Shown here piece by piece: positions 32,785 to 41,137 of a stretch of 45,496 nt of DNA. Below the pieces are notes generated by a model. The model worked only from the letters and a program-made list of their open reading frames with translations, was not told the DNA's origin and searched no databases. This DNA is from Chloroflexota bacterium (lineage in GTDB: Bacteria > Chloroflexota > Anaerolineae > Promineifilales > Promineifilaceae). The first letter of the stretch is position 1, and every line of letters begins with the position of its first letter. The stretch covers positions 1-45,496 of the forward strand of contig JAJRYT010000201.1 of assembly GCA_024275635.1 (NCBI GenBank), written 5' to 3'. The position numbers and the translations under genes are program-made.

Positions 32785-33002
32785 CGAAAAAACCAACTAT
32801 CCGTTCGTTCCCAACAGCCCATCCACCACCTGCCGCATATTTTCCCAGTAAGATCAGATGGCGGCACGGCCGTTTCCCTTTCCCCACGACTTCAAACCGA
32901 TTCACCCACTCCTCCCCGCGATCACAGAATATTTACGCTTTCCGTGTTACAATGTTTCCGTGCAGGAGTTAAGCAGGTATCTACAACAAGGAGGATTTCG
33001 CC

Positions 33003-33275
33003 AAAACGAACGCCATCGAAGCACAAAACTTGCGCCGCATTTTCAAAGCCAATGTCGGTAAAATACGCCGCCAGACCAAGGAAGTAATCGCCGTTGACGA
33101 CATCTCTTTCACCGTCCAGCCCGGCGAACTTTTCGGCCTGCTTGGCCCCAACGGCGCCGGCAAAACAACCACCGTCAAAATGCTGACCACACTGCTCCTC
33201 CCCACCAGCGGCAATATCCGAATGCAGTACAAACATTCGCGCGCTGCCTGCCAAGAACTTGCCGACCAGAAGTAG
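33003..33275 (+). pseudogene. Remnant of a DrrA-type ABC transporter ATP-binding protein
   Basis: The frame reads [16 protein letters not shown] and [15 protein letters not shown], then [18 protein letters not shown] (Walker A) and LLLPTSGNI, after which it stops resembling any ABC protein and ends at TAG after 17 unrelated residues. Signature and Walker B are gone; about 75 of 300 residues remain. The usual start codon is also missing: AAGGAGG at 32988-32994 is followed by AAAACG where an ATG would be expected. No permease gene follows. It is a broken gene, truncated by a deletion whose right border is just before the flavoprotein gene. Confidence 0.85.
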
Positions 33276-33307
33276 CGTGTTGGCGAAAGGGACGCAATAG
33301 AACAGTA

Positions 33308-34537
33308 ATGACGACACCCCCATTCACCGCCGTCATCGGCGGCGGCCCGGCAGGATTGATGGCCGCCGAAGTCCTCAGCCATGGCGGCGCGCGTGTCGCC
33401 CTTTACGACGCCATGCCCTCCGTCGGGCGCAAATTCCTGATGGCCGGCAAGGGCGGCCTCAACCTCACCCATTCCGAACCCCGCGAACAGTTTCTCGCCC
33501 GCTATGGCGCGCGCCGCCCCCAAATTAGCCCCCTGTTGGACGCTTTTGGCCCAGATGACCTGCGCCAATGGGTGCACGAATTAGGTCTGGAAACGTTCAT
33601 CGGCTCCTCTGGCCGCGTCTTCCCCGCCGATATGAAAGCATCGCCCCTGCTGCGGACCTGGTTGAAGCGCTTGCAGGCCGCCGGCGTCATCTTCCACCTC
33701 CGCCACCGCTGGCAAGGGTGGCCGGAGGACGGCACGCTCCGTTTTATCACCCACCAGGGTGAGCAACCTGTATCCGCCGACGCGATCATCCTGGCGCTGG
33801 GCGGCGGCAGTTGGACGCGGCTCGGTTCCGATGGCGACTGGGTTCCGCTGCTGCAAGCGCGCGGCGTGCCCATCGCCCCCCTGGAACCGTCTAACTGCGG
33901 CTTTGATGTCGGCTGGAGCGACCATTTCCGGGCCCGCTTTGCCGGACAGCCCGTGAAATCGGTCATCCTGCATTTCACCGATGGGCAGGGCGTGACGTTT
34001 CACCGCCAGGGTGAATTTGTCATCACGGAGACGGGCGTGGAAGGGAGTTTGATTTATGCTGTATCGGCGCAGCTGCGGGAGGAGATTAAGCGGAGGGGTA
34101 CGGCCGTTATTCACCTCGACCTCACCCCCAATCAATCACAACCGCGGCTCCAGACCAGACTATCCCGGCCGCGCGGCTCCCGCTCCCTATCCAGCCATCT
34201 GCAAAGTAAGGTGGGCCTGAAAGGGGTAAAAACCGGTCTCCTGCGTGAAATCATGCCGCCCGCCAACCTCGCCAACCCCGCCCGGCTGGCCGCCGCCATC
34301 AAAACGCTGCCCCTCCGCCTCGTCGCTCCGCGCCCGCTCGATGAAGCGATCAGCAGCGCCGGGGGCGTCCTGTTTGAAGCGCTCGACGAGCGGCTGATGA
34401 TCCGCGCCCTGCCCGGCGTCTTCTGCGCCGGGGAGATGCTGGATTGGGAGGCGCCCACCGGCGGCTATCTGCTCACCGCCTGTTTTGCCAGCGGCCGTGC
34501 TGCCGGGCAGGGCGCGCTGGATTGGTTGGAAAGATAA
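33308..34537 (+). CDS. TIGR03862/HI0933-like FAD-dependent flavoprotein
   Basis: 409 residues. The dinucleotide fold starts at residue 9 (VIGGGPAGLMAAEVLSHGG), followed by GRKFLMAGKGGLNLTHSE, SSGRVFPADMKASPLLR and, near the end, GGVLFEALDERLMIRALPGV and GEMLDWEAPTGGYLLTACFA. This order matches the HI0933/BaiN group and its TIGR03862 subfamily, predicted NAD(P)H-dependent flavoprotein reductases of unknown substrate. The gene begins immediately after the ABC remnant and stands alone. Confidence 0.85.
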   Translation: MTTPPFTAVIGGGPAGLMAAEVLSHGGARVALYDAMPSVGRKFLMAGKGGLNLTHSEPREQFLARYGARRPQISPLLDAFGPDDLRQWVHELGLETFIGSSGRVFPADMKASPLLRTWLKRLQAAGVIFHLRHRWQGWPEDGTLRFITHQGEQPVSADAIILALGGGSWTRLGSDGDWVPLLQARGVPIAPLEPSNCGFDVGWSDHFRARFAGQPVKSVILHFTDGQGVTFHRQGEFVITETGVEGSLIYAVSAQLREEIKRRGTAVIHLDLTPNQSQPRLQTRLSRPRGSRSLSSHLQSKVGLKGVKTGLLREIMPPANLANPARLAAAIKTLPLRLVAPRPLDEAISSAGGVLFEALDERLMIRALPGVFCAGEMLDWEAPTGGYLLTACFASGRAAGQGALDWLER

Positions 34538-34542
34538 AAAAT

Positions 34543-34580
34543 CAATGATTGGAGATTGAAGATTGATTGACTAATCTCCC
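34543..34580. repeat. Heptamer tandem repeats (GATTGGA/GATTGAA units)
   Basis: Units GATTGGA, GATTGAA and GATTGAT follow each other with a period of seven directly after the flavoprotein stop. The sequence is the same family as at 3619 and 7287. Confidence 0.7.
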
Positions 34581-34597
34581 GTCTCGCAAATACAGAA

Positions 34598-34656
34598 ATT
34601 AGCCAAATTGCAGGTAATTCAGCTAATATATTAGCCGAATTTGCGCTAATTCAGCC
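34598..34656 (+). promoter_or_regulatory. Two 32-bp direct repeats and a 26-bp palindrome before the DUF4143 gene
   Basis: ATTAGCC starts at 34598 and 34630, and TAATTCAGC at 34615 and 34647, so two imperfect copies are spaced exactly 32 bases. Across their junction AATTCAGCTAAT (34616-34627) and ATTAGCCGAATT (34630-34641) form a near-perfect palindrome. The block ends 20 bases before the ATG at 34676 and looks like an operator array for an unknown repressor. Confidence 0.6.
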
Positions 34657-34675
34657 AGATTGCTATCATCAGACC

Positions 34676-35815
34676 ATGATCCTCATCCGGAATATCCAAA
34701 CCAAATTAGAAAGCGAACTCCAAAAAGGGGACAAGATCATCTTGCTCTTTTGGGCAAGACAAGTCGGAAAGACCACGCTGGTACAGCGCATCCTTTCCCG
34801 CAGCGCTTATCGCGCTTTGTCCATTAACGCCGACGAACTGCGCTACGTCAACGTGTTATCCAGCCGCGACCTGCGCCAACTGCGCGATCTCACCGGCGGG
34901 TACGAACTACTTTTTATTGATGAAGCGCAGCGCATCCCGGAAATCGGTATCAACCTCAAATTATTGGCTGACAACATCCCCGATTTGCGTATCATTGCCA
35001 CTGGATCATCATCGCTTCACCTTGCCAGCAAAACCCGCGAACCACTAACCGGCCGTGCCTGGACACACACGCTCTATCCAATGGCCTTATGCGAACTAGC
35101 TCATCATTACAACCCATTTGAACTAAGCGACATGCTGCCTGAACGGATGATTTACGGCAGCTACCCGGAACTTTTCTCGCGAGAAGGCGGCGAAGCCAAA
35201 CGGGATTACCTGCGTAACCTGACATCCAGCTACCTTTACAAAGATATTCTGGAAATCGGCAACATTCGCCATTCCAGCAAACTACAGAACTTACTCAAAC
35301 TGCTAGCTTTCCAAATCGGGCAGGAGGTTTCCCTCAACGAATTAGGGACGCAGTTAGGAATGAGCAAAGATACAGTCGCCGCCTATATTGATTTGCTGGA
35401 GCAATCATTTGTCATTTTCCGACTGCATGGATTCAGCCGTAATTTACGGAAAGAGGTCAGCAAACGGGATAAAATTTATTTTTGGGATGTGGGTGTTCGC
35501 AATACGATTATCGGCAATCTCAACCCGTTGAGCGAACGAAACGATGGGGGGCACCTGTGGGAAAACCTGATGATTAGCGAACGTCGTAAGTGGCTGGCTT
35601 ATCGGAGTGCGCTGGGCAGCGTTTACTTCTGGCGCACGTACAGCGGCGCGGAAATAGACCTGGTGGAGGAACGCGAAGGAAAGTTGTTGGCGTTTGAATA
35701 CAAATGGGGGAACAAACGCGCCCGAACGCCTAAATCGTTCCTCAATGCCTACCCGGAGGCCGCCTTTGATGTAATTACGCCCAAAAACTTCCTGGCGCAT
35801 GTGGGGGCGAGATAA
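34676..35815 (+). CDS. AAA-fold ATPase of the DUF4143 family
   Basis: 379 residues. The Walker A region reads FWARQVGKTTL; the first glycine of GxxxxGKT is tryptophan. Walker B is LLFIDEAQRIPE, and the sensor is IATGSSSLHL. The DUF4143 C-terminal domain (YFWDVGVRNTIIGNL and GAEIDLVEEREGKLLAFEYK, a nuclease-like E-x-D...ExK pattern) is complete. Proteins of this family are common in accessory DNA and their role is not settled; they have been likened to archaeal-type ATPases that may act on DNA or in defence. It lacks the ACGGCCGT octamer found in the surrounding core genes. Confidence 0.85.
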   Translation: MILIRNIQTKLESELQKGDKIILLFWARQVGKTTLVQRILSRSAYRALSINADELRYVNVLSSRDLRQLRDLTGGYELLFIDEAQRIPEIGINLKLLADNIPDLRIIATGSSSLHLASKTREPLTGRAWTHTLYPMALCELAHHYNPFELSDMLPERMIYGSYPELFSREGGEAKRDYLRNLTSSYLYKDILEIGNIRHSSKLQNLLKLLAFQIGQEVSLNELGTQLGMSKDTVAAYIDLLEQSFVIFRLHGFSRNLRKEVSKRDKIYFWDVGVRNTIIGNLNPLSERNDGGHLWENLMISERRKWLAYRSALGSVYFWRTYSGAEIDLVEEREGKLLAFEYKWGNKRARTPKSFLNAYPEAAFDVITPKNFLAHVGAR

Positions 35816-36229
35816 CGTCATTTTGTCTTATGATTACCCACCAATTGCGTCTTTTCTCTGCTAAAATAAGGCTAAAGCAAATCCTCCCGGAGGTTGGCAA
35901 CCTCCGGGAGGATGGCGTTATTCGCGAACGAACCCTTAGCTGATCAGACAGTTTATCGGCGGTGAAAATTATTATGACGTTGTCCACAAAATCAAACAAG
36001 CCTTCCTCCTTTGCCCAATCCCTAAAGAAAAGGCTCCCCCTTCCCCAACCCATCAAACAACACATCAGACATTATCGGAAATAAAGAAAGTAGTTACACA
36101 GAGGGTTCTCTTTTTAGCTCAAAGCAGAATGGGCGGATCGGGATTGGGAAACGGCCGTAGAAAAGCCAGAAAAACAATGTACAATGTGCCCATAAACAAC
36201 AGATCCACCAGGAGATTGGTTATGGCAAC
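35816..36229. other. Gene-free stretch between the DUF4143 gene and the low-GC pair
   Basis: About 410 bases with no convincing gene. It contains the palindrome at 35881-35913, one ACGGCCGT copy at about 36150, and a start-less open frame (about 35939-36249, with VVHKIKQAFLLCPIP early on) that might be a gene remnant but resembles nothing I know. Confidence 0.5.
35881..35913. terminator. Perfect 15-bp palindrome with 3-base loop
   Basis: ATCCTCCCGGAGGTT (35881-35895) and its exact complement (35899-35913) enclose GGC. It lies 66 bases after the DUF4143 stop. There is no T run, so it may be a palindromic repeat rather than a classical terminator. Confidence 0.55.
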
Positions 36230-36304
36230 ATGCGTACTGCTATTCGATTAGGACCACTTCATTCTCGAATTTCTGTCCTGGCTTATTTAGGGGATTTGCA
36301 ATGA
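36230..36304 (+). CDS. Possible 24-codon leader frame coupled to the next gene
   Basis: ATG at 36230 opens a 24-codon frame (MRTAIRLGPLHSRISVLAYL, then GDLQ) whose TGA overlaps the next start as ATGA at 36301. AGGAG lies 16 bases upstream and better fits an ATG at 36222, which reaches a stop after nine codons. It may be a leader peptide or chance. Confidence 0.25.
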   Translation: MRTAIRLGPLHSRISVLAYLGDLQ

Positions 36305-36732
36305 CTCCACCAAAAGAGTATCTTACAACCGTACAAAATCTTATGAGTGATTACATAGATGGAAATGAAGTAGCTGTTTACTTTGAGACCCCAGAAGAAG
36401 CAAAACAGCATCTAAAAATAATCCGCTATAAACAAAAACGGCTTCGTTTGATTAAAAAAGACGTCAGACAAACTATGACGCTCATACGATCATCTTTCAC
36501 TGCTCAAAAGGCCGAAGTTGGAAAACCTGGTATTAAAACAGGTATTATGGCCGGTCTACTCGGGAAGAAAAGTGTAGGAAAGATAAATGCGTTGACAAAG
36601 GAAAATTTGAGACGTCAACAAAACGAGTCATTAGCACCGTATAAATCAGTCCTCCAAATTATTGAAAATTTTTTACTAAATCTAGATAGCCTCAAACTTC
36701 AAATAGAAAGTTGGTTATTTGAGAACAGATAG
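36301..36732 (+). CDS. Unknown helical protein, first gene of low-GC pair
   Basis: 143 residues, AGGGG seven bases before the ATG. No family recognised. The sequence is predicted mostly helical and basic, with two charged heptad-like stretches (EEAKQHLKIIRYKQKRLRLI near residue 32; NESLAPYKSVLQIIENFLLN near residue 107) and a glycine-rich hinge GIKTGIMAGLLGKKSVGK between them. No membrane helix or signal peptide. The hinge contains no Walker motif. Base composition is clearly AT-richer than in neighbouring genes and the ACGGCCGT octamer is absent, so it is probably acquired. It abuts the next gene with no gap (TAG-ATG), so the two proteins are made together and probably interact. Confidence 0.7.
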   Translation: MTPPKEYLTTVQNLMSDYIDGNEVAVYFETPEEAKQHLKIIRYKQKRLRLIKKDVRQTMTLIRSSFTAQKAEVGKPGIKTGIMAGLLGKKSVGKINALTKENLRRQQNESLAPYKSVLQIIENFLLNLDSLKLQIESWLFENR

Positions 36733-37536
36733 ATGAGCCAAGAAGACCAAATTGAACGTTTTTTTGCCGATGTTACGGAAACAATGCGCCTCAAGTTTCG
36801 AGGTTGGGAGCAAGACATACCTCATGATGGAGAAAAAGGGGGAATACGTGAACGTCGCGTAGCCGATTTTCTGGTTACGATCTTACCAAAGCGTTTCGGA
36901 ATCGGTAGTGGGCACATCGTCAACTCTCAGGGGGAAATGAGCAGTCAGCTTGATATCGTGATTTATGATGCAATAGAAGGCATCAAACTGTCAATTGACG
37001 ATTACTATTCCTTATTTCCCCTAGAGTCGGTTTGTGGAGTTATTGAAGTAAAGTCAACTCTAACGGGTGGGGTTAATGGTTCTATAAGTCAGTGTGTTGA
37101 GGCAGCTACTAAACTAAAATTGCTTGATCGTCAAACGGAAGGGTCCCCCAAAGATATACCTTATATTGTCTTTGCCTATCAAGCTAAGTGGAAAAACGAA
37201 ATCGAACAAGTACGAAAATCATTTCATCGATTTAGGCAAGGGGGCAAATCATTGCCGGATATGACTTTTGTTTTAGATCCGGGTTTTTTACTTGTCACCT
37301 ATAGAATGGTAGACCGAACTAGATATAGTCATATTTATCTCCGTGCGCCGCTTTTATTATTCATCTCTGAATTATTGAATCGGTTCTCAAAAGTAGAAAG
37401 TAGAACAACAAATCTATGGCAAACATATCTTACTTGGAAGTCTGGAGAGATAATAACCCGGATTTACCCGAAAGACGATCAATATTATGAAGTTAAATCT
37501 CTTGCTTTCACAGAAGCGGAAATCGCCAAGAAGTAA
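36733..37536 (+). CDS. DUF6602-like protein with PD-(D/E)XK nuclease-type core
   Basis: 267 residues. After an N-terminal helix, GGIRERRVADFLVTILPKRF and GIGSGHIVNSQGEMSSQLDI lead to VIYDA, and PLESVCGVIEVKSTL follows about 30 residues later. The E...(S)QxD...ExK spacing is the metal site of PD-(D/E)XK nuclease folds, and the whole block resembles DUF6602. The C-terminal half (about 150-267) is alpha/beta and unrecognised. It may be a restriction-like or RNA-directed nuclease, or a nuclease-fold binding module without activity; the exact activity cannot be read off. It is AT-rich and coupled to the preceding gene. The next gene starts 174 bases later. Confidence 0.7.
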   Translation: MSQEDQIERFFADVTETMRLKFRGWEQDIPHDGEKGGIRERRVADFLVTILPKRFGIGSGHIVNSQGEMSSQLDIVIYDAIEGIKLSIDDYYSLFPLESVCGVIEVKSTLTGGVNGSISQCVEAATKLKLLDRQTEGSPKDIPYIVFAYQAKWKNEIEQVRKSFHRFRQGGKSLPDMTFVLDPGFLLVTYRMVDRTRYSHIYLRAPLLLFISELLNRFSKVESRTTNLWQTYLTWKSGEIITRIYPKDDQYYEVKSLAFTEAEIAKK

Positions 37537-37709
37537 ATTATTCGAAGATATGACTATTACACAACAGTGGTTGTAGTTCAACTAAAAACATGGGGTATAC
37601 TTGTACTATTGACTACTAAGCCCAATATCCACTACGGTCGTTTTCTCTCTTCTCACCTTAATCTCGCCAAGTTTGCTACCCACCCCATGACACAGTATCA
37701 TCACCGCCC

Positions 37710-39608
37710 ATGAACCTCGTCACCCTGGAAAACGTCAGCAAACAATTTAGCGAGCGGGTCCTGTTGGACTCCGTCAACCTGCTCATCAACGAAGGCGACC
37801 GCATCGGCCTGATTGGGCGCAATGGCAGCGGCAAAACGACACTGCTGCAAATCATTGCCGGGGTAGAGCCGCTGGACAGCGGCGCGCGCACGGTCTGGGG
37901 CGGCGTGCGCATCGTCTACGCGCCGCAGGAGCCAACGCTGGACGACAACCTGACGGTTCTCAACACCATCTTCCGAAGCGACGCCCCCCACATGCGCCTG
38001 CTGCGCGATTACGAACACACCAGCCAACGCCTGCAGCAATGTCCCCACGATACGGCTTTGCAAGACAAGCTGGCCGAACTGACTGGCGAAATGGATCGCA
38101 CGGGGGGGTGGACGGCCGTTTCCCAGGCCAAATCCATCCTGACAAAATTAGGCATAACCGAATTTGAGGCGCGGGTAGGCGCCCTCAGCGGCGGGCAGCG
38201 CCAGCGGCTGGCCCTGGCCCACGCCCTCATCGCCCCGGCCGACCTGCTCATCCTCGATGAGCCGACCAACCACATTGACGCCGACACCATCGCCTGGCTG
38301 GAACAGTATTTGACGACGCGCCCCGGCGGGCTGCTGATGGTGACACACGACCGCTACTTTTTAGACCGGATCGCCAATCGCATTGTGGAATTAGACCGGC
38401 GGCAGTTGGTGAGTTATGGGGGGAATTACGGCCGTTACCTCGAAAAATCCGCCCAACGCCAGCAGCAGCTCGCCGCCGCCGAGAAAAAACGGCAAAGCCT
38501 GCTGCGCCGCGAACTCGAATGGCTGCGCCGCGGCGCGATGGCCCGCAGCACCAAACAAAAAGCGCGCAAACAGCGCATCGCCGAACTGCAAACCATCCAG
38601 TACGACCGGGGCGACCAGCGGGTGGCGATGAGCCTGGCCGGGCGGCGGCTGGGCAAGCGCGTGTTAGAAACGACCAATCTCAGCAAAAGTTATGGCGGCC
38701 AAACCCTGTTCCAAAACCTCGACTTCAACCTCAACCCCGGCGACCGCATCGGCATCATCGGCCCCAACGGAACCGGCAAATCCACCCTGCTCAACATCCT
38801 GGCGGGCAAAGTCGCGCCGGACAGCGGCGCGGTATCGTGGGGCGAAACGGTGCAGTTGGGCTACTACGACCAACTCAGCGAAGGGCTGCCGGACGAGAAG
38901 CGGGTGATCGAATTTATCGAAGCGGAAGCGCCGCTCATTCGCGCCGCCGACGGCGAGCGGATGACGGCCGCGCAAATGCTGAACTGGTTCCTGTTCAGCG
39001 GCAAGGAGCAGCAAACGCGCATCGGCAGCCTCAGCGGCGGCGAGCGGCGGCGGCTTTACCTGCTGCGCACGCTCATCCACCTGCCCAACGTCCTCTTTCT
39101 GGACGAGCCGACGAATGATTTGGACATTCAAACGCTGGCTGTTTTGGAGGAATTTCTGGATCATTTCCAGGGCTGCCTGGTCGTCGTCAGCCATGACCGC
39201 TATTTTTTGGATCGCAACGTGGATTTTTTGCTGAGTTTTGAGGCCGGGATTATTGGGACGCGCTTCCCGACGCCGTATGAGACGTACCGGCGGCGGCGGG
39301 ATGCGCTGCAAACGCCAGCGGCGGCGAAAACGGGGAAAAGGGTGGTGAAGAAACGGCCGTCTCCCCCACCCGCGCGCCGCCTAACCTGGAAGGAGAAGCA
39401 GGAATTAGCCGCGTTGGAAGACCAAATCAGCCAGCTTGAAACTGAGAAATTGGCATTGGAAACGGCCGTCAATCAGGCCGGTTCCGATTACACCCGCCTG
39501 CAAGAATTGGCCGCCGCCCTGGCCCAAACAGGAACCGCGCTGGCCGCCGCCGAAGACCGCTGGCTGCTCCTGTCCGAAATCGCCGAGGGGGGGAAGTCAG
39601 GGGCTTAG
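37710..39608 (+). CDS. ABC-F ATPase (Uup/EttA-like translation or ribosome factor)
   Basis: 632 residues. Two ABC domains: Walker A LIGRNGSGKTTL with signature LSGGQRQRLALA and Walker B LLILDEPTNHID; then IIGPNGTGKSTL, LSGGERRRLYLL and LFLDEPTNDLD. Both catalytic glutamates are present. A charged linker of about 80 residues between the domains (EKSAQRQQQLAAAEKKRQSL) is the P-site tRNA interaction motif. A C-terminal coiled coil (about 560-630) and a basic region follow, as in Uup. There is no membrane segment. It acts on the ribosome or on branched DNA; the substrate branch cannot be fixed by eye. Confidence 0.9.
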   Translation: MNLVTLENVSKQFSERVLLDSVNLLINEGDRIGLIGRNGSGKTTLLQIIAGVEPLDSGARTVWGGVRIVYAPQEPTLDDNLTVLNTIFRSDAPHMRLLRDYEHTSQRLQQCPHDTALQDKLAELTGEMDRTGGWTAVSQAKSILTKLGITEFEARVGALSGGQRQRLALAHALIAPADLLILDEPTNHIDADTIAWLEQYLTTRPGGLLMVTHDRYFLDRIANRIVELDRRQLVSYGGNYGRYLEKSAQRQQQLAAAEKKRQSLLRRELEWLRRGAMARSTKQKARKQRIAELQTIQYDRGDQRVAMSLAGRRLGKRVLETTNLSKSYGGQTLFQNLDFNLNPGDRIGIIGPNGTGKSTLLNILAGKVAPDSGAVSWGETVQLGYYDQLSEGLPDEKRVIEFIEAEAPLIRAADGERMTAAQMLNWFLFSGKEQQTRIGSLSGGERRRLYLLRTLIHLPNVLFLDEPTNDLDIQTLAVLEEFLDHFQGCLVVVSHDRYFLDRNVDFLLSFEAGIIGTRFPTPYETYRRRRDALQTPAAAKTGKRVVKKRPSPPPARRLTWKEKQELAALEDQISQLETEKLALETAVNQAGSDYTRLQELAAALAQTGTALAAAEDRWLLLSEIAEGGKSGA

Positions 39609-39651
39609 GCGGTGTTCGTAAACCGTGTTCCGTCAGGAAATAACGGACCAC

Positions 39652-39750
39652 AAATTACGAATTACGAATTACGAATTACCAATTACCAATTACCAATTAC
39701 CAATTACAAATTACCAATTACAAATTACCAATTACAAATTACAAATTACG
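39652..39750. repeat. Heptamer tandem repeats (ATTACGA/ATTACCA/ATTACAA units), about 14 copies
   Basis: The longest and cleanest run in the window, about 99 bases with an exact period of seven (ATTACGA x3, ATTACCA x5, then alternating ATTACAA and ATTACCA). It fills most of the gap between the convergent ABC-F and cyclase genes. Confidence 0.95.
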
Positions 39751-39754
39751 CCAA

Positions 39755-40972
39755 TTAAATAGGGTAAACATTTATCGGCGCTTGCTTACCCTTTGCCAGA
39801 ACCTGGCGCGGCTGCTGCCCTGGCTGGCTCCCATCCAACCAGGGCAGCAGCTTTTCCGAAACCAACATCTCGCCCGGCTCCGCCGCCGACGTGATGCGGC
39901 TGGCCGTGTTCACCGCGTCGCCAATCAAATCATAATGGCGCGTTTTCGCCGTTCCCAGCAAGCCTTCGATCACTTCCCCCTGATGGATGCCGCCGCCAAC
40001 GGCCAGCCCAAACGGCTTGAGGATGTGAGCGGCCGTCTTCTTAAGCTGGCGTCCGGCGGCAAGCGCCTGCACCGGATTCGCAAACCAAGTCATCACCTCA
40101 TCCCCAATAAAATGGGGTTTTTGCCCCGATTGGGTCAAAATAATCGCTTCCGCCTTCTCGTAAAACTGGTTCAACATGGCGACAACCGTTTCCGGGTTTT
40201 TCGTTTCGCTCCAATGCGTAAACCCGCGAATGTCCACGAACAAGATCGTGCGCACAATCCGACGCTGGGCCAGCGCCGCCGGATTGTCAATAGATTCGGC
40301 CAGCAGCGCCTCGTCTAACGACCATTCCGACACCTGCTTTAGCCGTTGAGCCACAACCTGCAAAGAAGCCAGGTAACGGTTACGTTCCGCCTCGCCCAGC
40401 CCCAGCAGCAGCCCAAAAAGTAACGCGGCCATCAAAATAAACCAATGCCCGTGGCTGGAATTCCAATAATTAAGCAGATTGGTTGTGGTCAGGCTGCTGT
40501 CCAGTTCATCGGTAAATTCGGCCAAGACGTAGAGCGCGGGAAAGAGCAAACCCCGCCACAAGCTGGTTAAGACGATGATCGCATTGCCCCGCCGCGGGAA
40601 AATGTGTGTTAACAGCGCAAAACCGGCCATTCCCAGGGCAAACACCCAGAAAACCCAATGGTAAGGTTCTTCCACAAAGACGGCGGCGCCTTCGAGAATC
40701 GTGTCAAATAAGGTGTAGGCCGCAACGCCAATCAAATTGCCCAGAAACTGTTCCCACCAGGTATATTCACGCTTCCGACCCAGGTGCCAGGCCTGAATGA
40801 CGGCCGAAATGAACATCAAATAATGCGGCGGCTTGGTCAGGTAAGCCGATAAACCGTCTATGGCGATGCTGCGAATAGCGTCGAAAATGGGGAAAATAGC
40901 CGCATTCGTCACAAACTCCCGCACGATTCGGATTCGGGCCGACCCTTCAATCCGCTCTGTCAATGTCAACAT
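39755..40972 (-). CDS. Membrane-bound class III adenylate/guanylate cyclase
   Basis: 405 residues from the ATG at 40970-40972, chosen for the AGAGG upstream; the frame also opens at a TTG at 41092. The N-terminal half holds about six hydrophobic helices. The C-terminal half is the catalytic domain: TILFVDIRGFTHWSE (first metal Asp), HFIGDEVMTWFANP (second metal Asp), GGIHQGEVIEG and DLIGDAVNTASRI (base and transition-state residues). Both metal aspartates are present, so activity is likely. It would make cAMP or cGMP in response to a membrane signal. It is transcribed towards ABC-F and divergently from the peptidase gene. Confidence 0.88.
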   Translation of the reverse strand: MLTLTERIEGSARIRIVREFVTNAAIFPIFDAIRSIAIDGLSAYLTKPPHYLMFISAVIQAWHLGRKREYTWWEQFLGNLIGVAAYTLFDTILEGAAVFVEEPYHWVFWVFALGMAGFALLTHIFPRRGNAIIVLTSLWRGLLFPALYVLAEFTDELDSSLTTTNLLNYWNSSHGHWFILMAALLFGLLLGLGEAERNRYLASLQVVAQRLKQVSEWSLDEALLAESIDNPAALAQRRIVRTILFVDIRGFTHWSETKNPETVVAMLNQFYEKAEAIILTQSGQKPHFIGDEVMTWFANPVQALAAGRQLKKTAAHILKPFGLAVGGGIHQGEVIEGLLGTAKTRHYDLIGDAVNTASRITSAAEPGEMLVSEKLLPWLDGSQPGQQPRQVLAKGKQAPINVYPI

Positions 40973-41085
40973 CTGCTCTAACCTCTCATAATCTAACGCC
41001 CGTCTATCGCTGCATTGTGGCACAGTCGCCACCTGAAGGCAATAGGAGATATGTGGATTTATCGTAAAAAATACGGACTGAATTC

Positions 41086-41113
41086 TTGACAACCGGCCAG
41101 TTACGTTTAGACT
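41086..41113 (+). promoter_or_regulatory. Sigma-70-like promoter of the M20 peptidase gene
   Basis: TTGACA (41086-41091) and TAGACT (41108-41113) with a 16-base spacer, about 25 bases before the start codon. Confidence 0.5.
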
Positions 41114-41137
41114 GACTCCGTTAACGGGAGAATGACA

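Noticed and set aside
32797..32852. Minus-strand fragment reading YWENMRQVVDGLLGTNG before a stop
   Set aside because: It looks like the tail of a protein but nothing coding-like precedes it; too short to call even as a pseudogene.
35939..36249. Start-less open frame with VVHKIKQAFLLCPIP, about 100 codons
   Set aside because: No start codon, no ribosome site and no similarity that I recognise; it follows a stop and may be chance or an old remnant.
39652..39750. Regular repeats considered as a CRISPR array
   Set aside because: The period is 7 with no spacers; this is a simple tandem repeat. No cas genes occur in the window.
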